A DNA stretch of 64,000 nucleotides from Psychrobacillus sp044762745 (lineage in GTDB: Bacteria > Bacillota > Bacilli > Bacillales_A > Planococcaceae), in NCBI RefSeq assembly GCF_044762745.1, contig NZ_JBIWEX010000011.1, forward strand, positions 62,001 to 126,000, given 5' to 3'. Shown here in pieces: positions 34,519 through 43,255 of this stretch; the first letter of the stretch is position 1, and each line of letters opens with the position of its first letter. Both the position numbers and the translations under genes were made by a program. Under the pieces are notes generated by a model. The model saw only the letters and a program-made list of their open reading frames with translations, was not told where the DNA came from and ran no database searches.

Positions 34519-35130
34519 TTGAAAAAAGCGTCGAAAAGACAAGAGGACATTTTAGCTTTTATTAAGGAAGAGGTTCGTACAAAAGGGTATCCGCCTTCTG
34601 TACGTGAAATTGGCGAAGCTGTTGGACTAGCATCGAGTTCAACTGTGCATGGGCATCTAGCTCGCCTGGAAAGTAAAGGACTTATTAGAAGAGACCCAAC
34701 GAAACCACGCGCAATTGAAATATTAGATGGTATTGCCGAAAAACAAGGTGTTGTACATGTTCCACTAGTAGGTAAAGTAACAGCTGGGCTTCCGATTACT
34801 GCCATTGAAAATATCGAAGAATTTTTCCCACTGCCTGAAACGTTTGGTACGCCCGATGATCATTTATTTATGTTAGAGATTATGGGAGATAGCATGATTG
34901 AGGCGGGAATTTTGAATGGAGATTATGTAGTCGTAAAACAGCAGCAATCTGCAAATAATGGGGACATTGTTGTCGCTATGACTGAAGATGATGAAGCTAC
35001 GGTCAAACGTTTTTTCAAAGAAAAATCATACTTCCGCTTACAGCCGGAGAATTCTTCAATGGATCCAATTATCGTTAACCAAGTATCAATTCTCGGAAAA
35101 GTAGTTGGAGTATACCGTCATATTCAATAG
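34519..35130 (+). CDS. lexA: SOS repressor LexA
   Basis: Represses DNA-damage genes and self-cleaves when RecA is activated. 203 residues: N-terminal winged helix with VREIGEAVGLASSSTVHGHL, cleavage site Ala-Gly in VGKVTAGLPIT, catalytic Ser in IMGDSMIEAG and Lys in ATVKRFFKE. The TTG at 34519 follows GAGGTG at 6 nt and gives an N-terminus aligned with B. subtilis LexA; the GTG three codons up contains the site itself. Confidence 0.96.
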   Translation: MKKASKRQEDILAFIKEEVRTKGYPPSVREIGEAVGLASSSTVHGHLARLESKGLIRRDPTKPRAIEILDGIAEKQGVVHVPLVGKVTAGLPITAIENIEEFFPLPETFGTPDDHLFMLEIMGDSMIEAGILNGDYVVVKQQQSANNGDIVVAMTEDDEATVKRFFKEKSYFRLQPENSSMDPIIVNQVSILGKVVGVYRHIQ

Positions 35131-35143
35131 AATTCTCGCAAAC

Positions 35144-35270
35144 TTGACAAATGATACGAATGTCCGTATGATGACTAAGAGCCGATATCATATTTAAACG
35201 AAAAGTGGACATTTTCGTTTAAATCATCGAAAAACCCTCTCATCTTTTGTAGATGAGAGGGTTTTGTTTT
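35144..35270 (+). ncRNA. Putative small RNA downstream of lexA
   Basis: A consensus-like promoter TTGACA (35144), 17 nt, TATGAT (35167) begins 14 nt after the lexA stop. With a start near 35179 it would make a transcript of about 90 nt with no coding frame. It holds one perfect hairpin, ATTTAAACGAAAA / TTTTCGTTTAAAT (35192-35224), then an intrinsic terminator (35231-35265). The spacer carries ATACG-N6-CGTAT, a possible operator. The known facts are promoter and hairpins; that it is a regulatory RNA is inference. Confidence 0.45.
35231..35265. terminator. Bidirectional terminator for osmC and the upstream transcript
   Basis: Stem AAAACCCTCTCATC / GATGAGAGGGTTTT, followed by T-runs in both directions. 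Confidence 0.9.
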
Positions 35271-35700
35271 ATGCTTCTGTTTGCATTTCTACTTCTTTCC
35301 CGTTTAGGATTAGATGATACGTTATTTCGGCTTTCAATGAAGCAGAAACAGCGCAATATTTTTCTTCTCCAAGTTTGATAGCTCGAATGACTTTTTTCGC
35401 ATCGATATCCCCTTTTATGTCGAATAATAAGGCAGCAGCAGTAAATGCAGTTGGTAATTCTTCACGACGAGCCCCGTCCACTGTAATTTCAATTGATTCA
35501 ATTTTTTCTAAATGTGGTTTTAAAATCATTGTAACGTCAATTCCAATGCACCCCGCTAACGAACTAAGTAACATTTCGGTTGGTGTTGGTGCTTGTCCAA
35601 GTCCTCCGTAATTTGCCGTAGCATCCATTACCATTGGATAACCAGACGGCCCTTTTGCTTCAAACGCTCGTCCACCTTGCCATTTTGCTTTTATTTCCAT
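35269..35700 (-). CDS. OsmC/Ohr family peroxidase-like protein
   Basis: 143 residues. Two conserved cysteines in the OsmC arrangement, one in SSLAGCIGID on the central helix and one in EKYCAVSASL, which in this family act on organic hydroperoxides. Good AAAGGAG site. It stands alone. Whether it is OsmC-, Ohr- or YhfA-like cannot be settled from the sequence; the short form suggests the YhfA group. Confidence 0.85.
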   Translation of the reverse strand: MEIKAKWQGGRAFEAKGPSGYPMVMDATANYGGLGQAPTPTEMLLSSLAGCIGIDVTMILKPHLEKIESIEITVDGARREELPTAFTAAALLFDIKGDIDAKKVIRAIKLGEEKYCAVSASLKAEITYHLILNGKEVEMQTEA

Positions 35701-35720
35701 TAGTCATCATGCTCCTTTAT

Positions 35721-36467
35721 TTAAAATTCATTTATTTTTGCTAAAAATTTCTGTGCTCGTTCTGTAGAAGGATGTGCAAAAAACGTTTTCGGTTCTGCAT
35801 CTTCTACAATTTGACCATCTGCCATAAATAAAATACGATCTGCCGCATCTTGTGCAAACTTCATCTCATGTGTAACGATGACCATTGTCATCCCTTCGTC
35901 CGCTAACTCTTTCATCACTTTTAATACTTCTCCAACTAATTCAGGATCTAATGCAGAAGTAGGTTCATCAAATAACATAATTTTCGGTTCCATTGCAAGT
36001 GCACGTGCAATTGCTACACGTTGTTGTTGTCCTCCTGATAGTTTCGAAGGATATACATCTTCTTTTTCCTGCAAACCGACCCGTTTCAACAGTTGGGAAG
36101 CGATCGTTTTCGCTTGTTCTTTTGATTGTTTTTTCACAACAACAATGGCTTCCATTACATTTTCAATCACCGTTTTATGGGGGTATAAGTTAAATTGTTG
36201 GAAAACCATTCCAGTATTTTGACGGATCGCATGAATCGTTTTTTGTTGGATTTTTTTCGAATCCGTTGCGTTTATTTGATGATTATTAACAGAAATAACC
36301 CCACTAGTAATCGTCTCCAGTCCATTTAAACAACGTAAAAACGTACTCTTTCCCGAACCACTAGGTCCAATAACAGCTACTACTTGATGAGCGGGAATCG
36401 TCAATGAAATATGCTTTAATACTTCATTTTGATCAAAGCTTTTCGATAGATCATCCACTTGTATCAT
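35721..36467 (-). CDS. Polar amino-acid ABC transporter, ATPase
   Basis: 248 residues. Walker A GPSGSGKST, signature LSGGQQQRVAIARAL, Walker B IMLFDEPTSALDPE and H-loop VTHEM. Energises uptake together with the permease and binding protein just upstream. Spacing of 13 nt to the permease gene. Confidence 0.93.
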   Translation of the reverse strand: MIQVDDLSKSFDQNEVLKHISLTIPAHQVVAVIGPSGSGKSTFLRCLNGLETITSGVISVNNHQINATDSKKIQQKTIHAIRQNTGMVFQQFNLYPHKTVIENVMEAIVVVKKQSKEQAKTIASQLLKRVGLQEKEDVYPSKLSGGQQQRVAIARALAMEPKIMLFDEPTSALDPELVGEVLKVMKELADEGMTMVIVTHEMKFAQDAADRILFMADGQIVEDAEPKTFFAHPSTERAQKFLAKINEF

Positions 36468-36480
36468 GACTTTTCCCCCT

Positions 36481-37122
36481 TTAGTAAACAGATAATCGTT
36501 TTTCTAATTTATTCAATATAAATGTAAATACCGTACTCATGATCCAATACATTAAAGCTATCGTTAAGTAAAATGGCATATAAACGTAATATTGCGCGAT
36601 TAATAATTGTGCAGAGCGCATTAGCTCCGTCACTGCAATACCAGAAACTAACGAAGTCTCTTTTAACATCCCAACAAATGTATTCCCAAGTGGTGGAATC
36701 GCAATGCGTATTGCTTGTGGGATCACAATACGTCGAATAGCTTGTGCTTCTGTCATTCCAGTCGCAAGCGCAGCTTCTGTTTGCCCCGCTGGCACAGCTT
36801 GGATTGCACCACGGAATGCCTCCGATACATAAGCACCGATATTAATACTTAACGCAATATAAGCAGCTGTCAACGAGCCTAACTCAATGCCAAAATCAAC
36901 TAGTCCAAAATACACGATAAAAATTTGAACTAGTGGTGGTGTTCCCCGAATAATCGATACGTACACTCTCGCTACATTACGAAAGAAGCGATTGCCCTTT
37001 AAGCGCGCAATCGCTGTTATCAAACCGATGATCAAGCCGAAAAACATAGATACCACCGTAATTAATAACGTATAATATGCTCCTTTTAATAAAAAGGGAA
37101 TATTATCTATTATCATATCCAT
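36481..37122 (-). CDS. Polar amino-acid ABC transporter, permease
   Basis: 213 residues, about five membrane helices, with the HisM-type segment YISIIRGTPPLVQIFIVYF and the EAA loop EAALATGMTEAQAIRRIVIPQA that contacts the ATPase. Second gene of the three-gene operon. Confidence 0.93.
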   Translation of the reverse strand: MDMIIDNIPFLLKGAYYTLLITVVSMFFGLIIGLITAIARLKGNRFFRNVARVYVSIIRGTPPLVQIFIVYFGLVDFGIELGSLTAAYIALSINIGAYVSEAFRGAIQAVPAGQTEAALATGMTEAQAIRRIVIPQAIRIAIPPLGNTFVGMLKETSLVSGIAVTELMRSAQLLIAQYYVYMPFYLTIALMYWIMSTVFTFILNKLEKRLSVY

Positions 37123-37139
37123 GTAAACTACCTCTTCCC

Positions 37140-37952
37140 TTACTCGGCTTTCGGTTCTTCATCAAACCACTTAACGAAAATTTCTTTATACGTGCCATCT
37201 TGTTTCATTTCATCTAACGCTTTATTCAATGCAGCTACTAAATCTGTATTTCCTTTTTTAACAGCTACAGCAGCTTGATCCGATTTAATCGGTGCACCGA
37301 CCGCTTTTACTTTAAATCCGTTTTCTTCAACAATTGGTTTTAAAGCATATGCATTGTTGATCGTTGCATCTACTCGCCCCGCATCTAAATCTTTCAGTGT
37401 TGTGATGACATCGTCGTATGTATTGATCTGGAAGTCACCAACTTTTGACATCAGATCATTACGTAGAAAGGCTTCATCATTCGTCCCTAAACCAACAGCA
37501 ATTTTTTTGCCTTTGAAATCTTCTACTGATCGAACAGTTGTATTATCTTCTTTCACAATTACTTTTACATCATTTGTAATATAAGGTTGTGTGAAATCTA
37601 ATTGTTTTTGTCGATCTTCTGTTATTGTCACTTGGCTAACTAACATATCGAATTTACCTTTTTGCAATCCAGGGATTAAACCTGAGAATTCTTGTGCAAC
37701 AAAATTAGCTTCCACACCTAAACGTTTTGCTAATTCTTTTGCTATGTCTACGTCAAACCCATCGTATGCTTTCTCTTTGTTCATAAAATTATACGGTGCG
37801 TATGTACCCATTATCCCGACTGTTATTTCCCCTTTGTCTTGAATTGCTTGTAATGTGTTTTTGTCATTTTTTTTACTTGTATTATTTCCACATGCTGCTA
37901 ACAGTAATACTACCGCAGCTACTAAACTCAATAGAAATTTACTTTTTTTCAT
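37140..37952 (-). CDS. Polar amino-acid ABC transporter, substrate-binding lipoprotein
   Basis: 270 residues. Signal peptide with lipobox LLAAC, so the mature protein is lipid-anchored. The bacterial extracellular solute-binding family 3 fold is shown by ITVGIMGTYAPYNFMN, YDGFDVDIAKELAKRLG and TITEDRQKQLDFTQPY. The substrate is probably a polar amino acid such as cystine or glutamine; the sequence does not fix which. Either of two adjacent ATGs may start translation (AGGAGG at 5 or 8 nt). First gene of the operon. Confidence 0.92.
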   Translation of the reverse strand: MKKSKFLLSLVAAVVLLLAACGNNTSKKNDKNTLQAIQDKGEITVGIMGTYAPYNFMNKEKAYDGFDVDIAKELAKRLGVEANFVAQEFSGLIPGLQKGKFDMLVSQVTITEDRQKQLDFTQPYITNDVKVIVKEDNTTVRSVEDFKGKKIAVGLGTNDEAFLRNDLMSKVGDFQINTYDDVITTLKDLDAGRVDATINNAYALKPIVEENGFKVKAVGAPIKSDQAAVAVKKGNTDLVAALNKALDEMKQDGTYKEIFVKWFDEEPKAE

Positions 37953-38160
37953 CATTATTTCCTCCTATTAGTGTCATTCATTAGCCTTTAAAAGCCTATT
38001 AGATTACTAGCCATTAGTCAACTACTCTGTACTATCCAGACTTTTTCAGCTATTCAGCTTTTTCATACCTAGTACCACCAATCAACCAAAACCAAACTTT
38101 TTCTTATGTTTCCCCAAAAGTAGGTATAATATGACGAAAATTATAGCGCTTCCCAAAATA

Positions 38161-38211
38161 AAAGAGATTGTTGGAAAAGTCACTAGAGAGACTTTTTCAA
38201 CAATCTCTTTT
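38161..38211 (-). terminator. Terminator of the M23 peptidase gene
   Basis: Long stem AAAGAGATTGTTG / CAACAATCTCTTT with AAAAGTC/GACTTTTT inside. It overlaps the stop codon. Confidence 0.8.
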
Positions 38212-39010
38212 ACGGAAGTTTTTTCTCTAATTCTAAAATGCGCTTTTCAAGTTCCTCGACTTTCTGTGCAATTGGTACTGCAATTTCCCAGGCATAATAT
38301 TGGTTGACATTTTTAAACGAATCATTGCCATCCGTAATTTTCAATCGCATTGCTTCTTGTCGAATCGCTTCTTGTCCCGCTGTTAGTTTTGGCACTGCCA
38401 TACGTAATTCCTCCTTCTTCAATGCAAACTCGTTTTTCAGTGCTTCTAATGTGTTGGCTCCTACGATTCCATCAGTTGCTAAACCTTTCGTCTCTTGGAA
38501 ACTTTTGATCGCAGCTTCCGTTACTGGACCTTCTATCCCATCCACATTAAGTCGATAGTTAAGCATTACTAGCATTTTCTGTATTTCTTCCACTTCAGGA
38601 ACTATTATATAATGTAATGGATTTACCGCATTTGGTTGACCTTCCGAATAGGTTGGAATATGCATTTCAAAATGTAAATGTACCCCCGTACTATTACCCG
38701 TAGTTCCCTTTATCCCAATTTGTTCCCCTTGTTTCACGGCCTGTCCTTCTTTTGCTGATATGGACTTCAAATGTGCATACAATGTTTCATATTTTTTTCC
38801 GTTTACTATATGTGTTAGTATTACCGTATTTCCATAACCACCAATGACTTCTGCTCGCTTCACAATACCTTTTTCGGACGCTTTAATAATCGGACTTCCA
38901 TTCTTTCCAAAATCCACACCTTTATGAGCTTTCCATTCACCTGTGACAGGATTTTTTCGAAGTGGACTAAACCTTGAAGTGATTGTTCCTTCACACGGCC
39001 TTATAAACAT
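38210..39010 (-). CDS. M23 peptidase with peptidoglycan-binding domain (phage-lysin-like)
   Basis: 266 residues without a signal peptide. An M23 (LytM-type) zinc endopeptidase domain has metal ligands in HKGVDFG and GVHLHFEMH. It is followed by a PG_binding_1 domain (IQKMLVMLNYRLNVDGIEGPVTE ... TNTLEAL-like repeat) and a C-terminal helical segment ending in a coiled coil. The absence of a signal and the linker resemble phage or prophage endolysins more than the usual secreted LytM proteins. The ATG at 39010 has GAAAGGAG upstream. No phage structural genes are nearby. Confidence 0.8.
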   Translation of the reverse strand: MFIRPCEGTITSRFSPLRKNPVTGEWKAHKGVDFGKNGSPIIKASEKGIVKRAEVIGGYGNTVILTHIVNGKKYETLYAHLKSISAKEGQAVKQGEQIGIKGTTGNSTGVHLHFEMHIPTYSEGQPNAVNPLHYIIVPEVEEIQKMLVMLNYRLNVDGIEGPVTEAAIKSFQETKGLATDGIVGANTLEALKNEFALKKEELRMAVPKLTAGQEAIRQEAMRLKITDGNDSFKNVNQYYAWEIAVPIAQKVEELEKRILELEKKLP

Positions 39011-39093
39011 GCCATTTCTCCTTTCTATATTTAGTAGAATTGACCTTCTCTTTATTAAAAAACACAGAATTAAAAAGATTTCATAGTTTATTA

Positions 39094-39258
39094 TCATGCG
39101 TTTTGATAATTTATTTCAAAAAGCTCCGTTTCAAAATGTCTTTCTGCTTCTTTCAGCTTACACTTAAGATCTTCTATACGCCTTTCGTTTTCTATTTCGT
39201 TAATAGGTCCAGATGGTTGGACAACATAAAATCCTGGTCCCGGAATCCAATTAGCCAT
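39094..39258 (-). CDS. 54-residue protein upstream of the M23 lysin
   Basis: TGGAGG 8 nt before the ATG. It begins MANWIPGPGFYVVQPSGP and continues as a charged helix with INEIENERRIEDLKCK. Unrecognised. It lies 84 nt upstream of the M23 gene on the same strand and is probably in its operon; tail-fibre or lysis-cassette fragments have this kind of composition, but that is a guess. Confidence 0.6.
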   Translation of the reverse strand: MANWIPGPGFYVVQPSGPINEIENERRIEDLKCKLKEAERHFETELFEINYQNA

Positions 39259-39327
39259 TACACAAACCTCCATATCAGCAAGTATAAAATTTTTCGTATA
39301 ATATTGTTATCCGTCAAACATATTTCA

Positions 39328-39464
39328 TCAGACCAATCCTTGTCCGAGTAAAAAAACAATTAGGATTAACAATCCAGACTCCACTAAATCACCAGTTATT
39401 TCAATATAGAATTTTGGAATCGCAACGATGGGTTATGAAACGTCGAATCGTTATATTGACTCAT
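39328..39464 (-). pseudogene. Frameshifted small membrane protein beside the lysin
   Basis: ATG at 39464 with GGGAG upstream begins MSQYNDSTFHNPSLRFQ and stops after 22 residues. One base added in an AAAA run would continue into FYIEITGDLVESGLLILIVFLLGQGLV (no other stop), giving 45 residues with a membrane helix. The TM helix and the position just before a lysin suggest a holin-like remnant, but this is weak. Confidence 0.35.
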
Positions 39465-40072
39465 CACCAAATTCTCCCTTCAACTAATATATAGACTCAT
39501 TTTGCACAATCGTATACACTAAAATTTTTCTTTAACATATAAAAATAAAAAGCGTTGAGGCGTAGTTAACCATCAACACTTTTTTATAACCCGTTCAGTT
39601 GAGTAGTACAAAAAGCAAAACTAAACACACAAATGGAACCAGCAATAGCATCTGAATTTGGTTCTTAATTTTATTGATATAAATGCGTTTGCGAATGGTT
39701 TGTAACTACTTTGGTTTTACTTTTAAATCAACCTACAATTAAAATTGTTAATTGGTTATTACCTTTTAATGTCATAGACCTAATGTCCACTCTCCAAGCT
39801 TCACTTGATCGAACAAAAAAGAAAAACCTACGACAAGAAAGAGAACAGCCTAAGCAAAGACATCTCAATATTAAGAAGCGACCAACTCATAAAGAGAAGG
39901 TCGTTTTTTGTTTTTCCTATTCGGCACGTGCAAACTTAAACAGAAATACTACAGTGCATAAAGCTAATTAGTTCAGCTATTGTGCATAAAATTCATAAAT
40001 TACCAGATATATAAGATTGCCATTTACATATTTTGGTCCATATCGTTAAGTACATACCTTAATCATCAATAA
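39465..40072. other. Intergenic region without a supported gene
   Basis: 608 bp with no credible gene. A frame of 86 codons on the plus strand at 39711-39971 has no ribosome-binding site and composition that does not look coding. Weak hairpins occur near 39550-39585 (GTTGA ... TCAAC) and 39880-39905 (GCGACC ... GGTCGT then T-run). Confidence 0.5.
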
Positions 40073-40591
40073 TTAAAATTCAATATCTTTACTTAGATAA
40101 ACATCGGCAAACCAACGTAACACCTCATTGTGATGGTTAATAATCTGTTGAGCAGTAATATTTTCTGAGTCCCAGGTACTGTGTGTATCTGAAACTAATG
40201 TGACTTTATAGTCCATACTAAAAGCTCTTCTACAAATTGTATCAACACACGCTTCTGATTGAATTCCTGTAATTACTAAATGCTCAATTCCTCGCTTTTT
40301 TAGTTCATCCTCTAAAGATGTTCTAAAAAATGAATCGGGAGTTGTTTTTTGAATGATTATATCTTGAGTGCTGGGAGTTATTTCTGGATGAATCTCCCAA
40401 CCTTTTGTCCCATACTCTAAAGGTTTACCAACTGGTGCATTATGCTGCACATATATAATGGGTATTTCGGTAGAGCGTGCTAGCCCAATTAAACTTTTTA
40501 AATTTTGTAGTAATTGATCTCCATTATGTACGATGTTATCTTTTTGAAACATGGCGTTTTGAACATCTATAACTATGAGTGCTTTTTTCAT
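40073..40591 (-). CDS. Isochorismatase-family cysteine hydrolase
   Basis: 172 residues. Catalytic triad members are visible: Asp in IVIDVQNAMF, Lys in IIQKTTPDSFF and Cys in GIQSEACVDTICR. The family includes nicotinamidases and pyrazinamidases, isochorismatases and carbamoylases; specificity is not shown. GGGGGAGG precedes the ATG. Confidence 0.88.
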   Translation of the reverse strand: MKKALIVIDVQNAMFQKDNIVHNGDQLLQNLKSLIGLARSTEIPIIYVQHNAPVGKPLEYGTKGWEIHPEITPSTQDIIIQKTTPDSFFRTSLEDELKKRGIEHLVITGIQSEACVDTICRRAFSMDYKVTLVSDTHSTWDSENITAQQIINHHNEVLRWFADVYLSKDIEF

Positions 40592-40729
40592 TATTCTCCT
40601 CCCCCAAAATTGATTCCTAATTAAACATCAAAAAATCGAGTACAAGATCTTTACTGATTCGGACTCGATTACATTTGATCGGTTAATCGTTTCTCTATGT
40701 TATCTGAACTAATTAGCCTAAAAAATCAC

Positions 40730-41281
40730 TTATCGTTCACAAGCCCAGTCATCATTATCCCGGTCATGTTTAGATTTATAAGCAGGATGTCCCTTTTTAA
40801 CACCATTTGGATAATATTCATGCATAGCTTTACAATTTCCAAAACTTGTTGGTGCTCCTGGGATTACTTCTAAACCATTGCCTATCACTTGCTGCTTTGG
40901 AAGCTGTACTTGTTGTGGATTTTCACTTATCTCTTTTAAAAGAGCAAGTTTTGATTTTGATGGCGTTTCATATCTCACTTTTTCACTTTTTTGAACAAAG
41001 TTGCCTCCACCTACTCCGTATAGACCACTATGATTAGACTTGTAACTATAAACTCGATATTCTTCCCCTTTTTTCATTGCACGTACAGTTGAAAGAGACC
41101 CATCACTTTCTAATTTCGATAATACTGTATCTGCTAATATCGTCACTTTACCAATTTGGCCTAGCTTTAATTCGGTCTTCCCCCACATTACTGAAGCTGC
41201 ATTAGCGGTATCTAGTTTATATGTACTAATACCTATTACCATTACTGCCAACAATAAAACTTTAATAAATTTCGATAACAT
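40730..41281 (-). CDS. Secreted protein with C-terminal Excalibur domain
   Basis: 183 residues. Signal peptide with cleavage near NAASV (about residue 28), a beta-rich middle part (SH3-like) and a C-terminal Excalibur calcium-binding domain with Cys-rich ends (FGNCKAM ... HDRDNDDWACER, the DxDxD/N loop). Likely surface-exposed. Family members are found in many Bacilli; role unknown. Confidence 0.88.
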   Translation of the reverse strand: MLSKFIKVLLLAVMVIGISTYKLDTANAASVMWGKTELKLGQIGKVTILADTVLSKLESDGSLSTVRAMKKGEEYRVYSYKSNHSGLYGVGGGNFVQKSEKVRYETPSKSKLALLKEISENPQQVQLPKQQVIGNGLEVIPGAPTSFGNCKAMHEYYPNGVKKGHPAYKSKHDRDNDDWACER

Positions 41282-41376
41282 TTCTATCTCCCCCTCTACC
41301 TAATATGGTACAGTTTGGAAACAGATACGTCTATACTATTACCTGAATTTTTACATATCAATAAACAATAAATTTA

Positions 41377-41408
41377 GACCGCTCGATATATAATCCTCAA
41401 GCGGCCTC
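41377..41408 (-). terminator. Terminator of the BASS transporter gene
   Basis: Stem GCCGCTTGA / TCGAGCGGTC, weak T-run. 23 nt past the stop. Confidence 0.6.
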
Positions 41409-41430
41409 TTTTATATTATTTTTTATATTA

Positions 41431-42426
41431 TTATAGTTCTTCTGCATCAGCTAAAGGCTTGTGATGTGGTTGCATCTCTAACGTGGAGTTAGTGTCATCT
41501 GGTACTTTATGTTTTGCCCAGTAGGAAGCGAGAAAAGTACCTGTGATTACTTGCCATGCAGACGCGAATGCACTTGGTAGTGCGGCTAATGGCGTAAAAT
41601 AAGTAGCAGCTAAAGCTACACCAAGACCAGAGTTTTGCATTCCGACTTCAATGGATATCGCATGTTGATCTTGACGAGATAATCTTAAAGCTTTTGCTGC
41701 ATAGTACCCTAATAAAAGTCCAAATCCATTGTGTAATAATACCGCAACGAATACTATCATACCCGCAGTTGCAATATTTTCTTTATTGTTTGCAACAATG
41801 GAAGAAACAATAATTGTAATTACAACAATGGAGAATAAAGGCAAAACAGAACCGCTTTTTTCGGTAACAGTAGGTAAGAATTTGTTAACTAATAAACCTA
41901 AGATAATTGGAATTATAATCACTTGGATAATGGACATGAACATAGACATTGGATCAACCGGCAACCATTGCCCCGCAAAAATGAACAATAGAAGTGGTGT
42001 CATAATGGGAGCAAGTAAAGTAGAAACACTCGTCATTGTGATGGAAAGAGGAACGTTTCCTTTTGCCAAATATACCATTACATTTGAAGAAGTCCCACCA
42101 GGTACACAACCAAGTAAAACTAAACCCGCGGCAAGTTCTGCAGGTAATTTTAATAAATATGCAATAATAAAGGCGATAGTTGGCATGATTGAAAATTGTG
42201 CAACTACCCCTATTAGAACAGGGATTGGATTTGTAAAAACTAATTTAAAATCAGATGCTTTCAACGTAAGACCCATGCCGAACATAACGATCCCAAGTAA
42301 AATGGTTATATACGCACCAAATGAAGAAAATAAACTCGGAACCATAAAAGCTACGATTGAAAACACTATTATTACAAGAGCAAAGTATTTTCCGGCAAAA
42401 CTACTAATTTTGTTGAACACTTTCAT
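41431..42426 (-). CDS. BASS-family (bile acid:sodium symporter-like) transporter, YocS-like
   Basis: 331 residues with about ten membrane helices. The family segments GTTMCSVxxG are present in modified form as GCVPGGTSSNVMVYLAKGN and SIEVGMQNSGLGVALA, both part of the sodium-binding crossover. Bacterial members carry organic anions such as pantothenate, bile acids or 2-keto acids. The substrate is unknown, though the adjacent aromatic cluster makes an organic acid possible. GGAGGCG precedes the ATG. Confidence 0.9.
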   Translation of the reverse strand: MKVFNKISSFAGKYFALVIIVFSIVAFMVPSLFSSFGAYITILLGIVMFGMGLTLKASDFKLVFTNPIPVLIGVVAQFSIMPTIAFIIAYLLKLPAELAAGLVLLGCVPGGTSSNVMVYLAKGNVPLSITMTSVSTLLAPIMTPLLLFIFAGQWLPVDPMSMFMSIIQVIIIPIILGLLVNKFLPTVTEKSGSVLPLFSIVVITIIVSSIVANNKENIATAGMIVFVAVLLHNGFGLLLGYYAAKALRLSRQDQHAISIEVGMQNSGLGVALAATYFTPLAALPSAFASAWQVITGTFLASYWAKHKVPDDTNSTLEMQPHHKPLADAEEL

Positions 42427-42487
42427 TTTTTCGCCTCCTTTAAACCATATTTTAGTATTTATAGTTGAACTTGAACAGCAATATTTT

Positions 42488-42670
42488 TTATTTGAATATA
42501 GTTTTAACGGCTAAATGACTTTTTTGTCGTTCAATGCGACTAACTGCTTTTAAAGGATCTACATTTAACTTGTTCATTGTAATAGTAGGAGGATCATGAT
42601 TAATGGCAATAACTACTGATAGACCATTCTCCGGCGTTTTTATCGCAATTTTCGCTGATGATCGCAAAAA
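42488..42670 (-). pseudogene. Unrecognised open fragment upstream of the BASS gene
   Basis: A minus-strand frame ending TAA at 42488 reads about 50 coding-like residues (KIAIKTPENGLSVVIAIN then MNKLNVDPLKAVSRIE) but has no credible start. It may be the end of a decayed gene. The rest of 42671-43028 shows nothing supportable apart from a plausible plus-strand RBS at 43015. Confidence 0.25.
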
Positions 42671-43028
42671 TAAAAAGAAAAATTGAAACCCTTAGTGTTG
42701 AATTCGAAGTGTGGAGCTGCCTAATTTCCTACTGCCACTTTAAAACATGTGTACCCCCTAATTTAGCTGATTAGGGGATTTTTTTGTCACACATTTTGTA
42801 TCTTCAGCGTCACATTACTATCTAATCCGATCAATTAATTTTCCTTAGTTAAATGCCCTAGTTCTTTTTTAGAATATGAATACATTATTAATAACTGAAG
42901 GTTCATTGTACCGCCCAGTATGTACCTCCAGTGGTTTTAAAATATTTCCTTAAAACCAAATAAATGAATCAACTCAATATCCATTATCGACATATATTGA
43001 ACTATCTCAAATAGAGGAGGTGTGCTTA

Positions 43029-43190
43029 ATGGGTGGAGCGGTTGGCGGATACGGATTCGGTTCAGGATTCGCTTTAATTATTGTTCTATTTATTCTTTTG
43101 ATTATTATTGGTGCAAGTTTCCTAGGTGGCGGTTACGGCGGCGGTTACGGCGGCGGTTACGGCGGCGGTTACGGCGGCGGTTACTGTTGA
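43029..43190 (+). CDS. YjcZ-type small sporulation peptide with GGGY repeats
   Basis: 53 residues with AGGAGG 9 nt upstream. It begins MGGAVGGYGFGSGFALIIVLF with a single hydrophobic helix of ILV residues and then five GGGY tetrapeptides ending GGYC. The helix part matches the YjcZ/SscA family of small sporulation proteins, which lack the long glycine tail. The tail comes from a 12-bp tandem repeat (GGCGGCGGTTAC), so copy number may vary. A frame in the same place encoding poly-Arg is an artefact. Confidence 0.75.
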   Translation: MGGAVGGYGFGSGFALIIVLFILLIIIGASFLGGGYGGGYGGGYGGGYGGGYC

Positions 43191-43229
43191 TGACAATGGG
43201 CTTAAAACCGTAAACTAGAATACTTTCTG

Positions 43230-43255
43230 AGACAGGTTTTCGACCTGTCTTTTTA
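43230..43255 (+). terminator. Terminator after the YjcZ-like gene
   Basis: Stem AGACAGGT / ACCTGTCT with a TTTTT run. Confidence 0.9.

Noticed and set aside
37953..38160. Possible riboswitch or T-box upstream of the amino-acid ABC operon
   Set aside because: The 200 bp show no T-box or S-box motif and no leader terminator; only ordinary AT-rich sequence.
39711..39971. 86-codon frame in the large gap
   Set aside because: No RBS, mixed composition and a terminator-like hairpin inside it.
41729..42514. 261-codon frame antisense to the BASS transporter
   Set aside because: Long antisense frame produced by codon bias of a helix-rich gene; no RBS and no recognisable domain.
43022..43213. Arg-rich frame overlapping the YjcZ-like gene
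   Set aside because: It is the out-of-frame reading of the GGCGGCGGTTAC repeat; the real gene starts at 43029 with a proper RBS.
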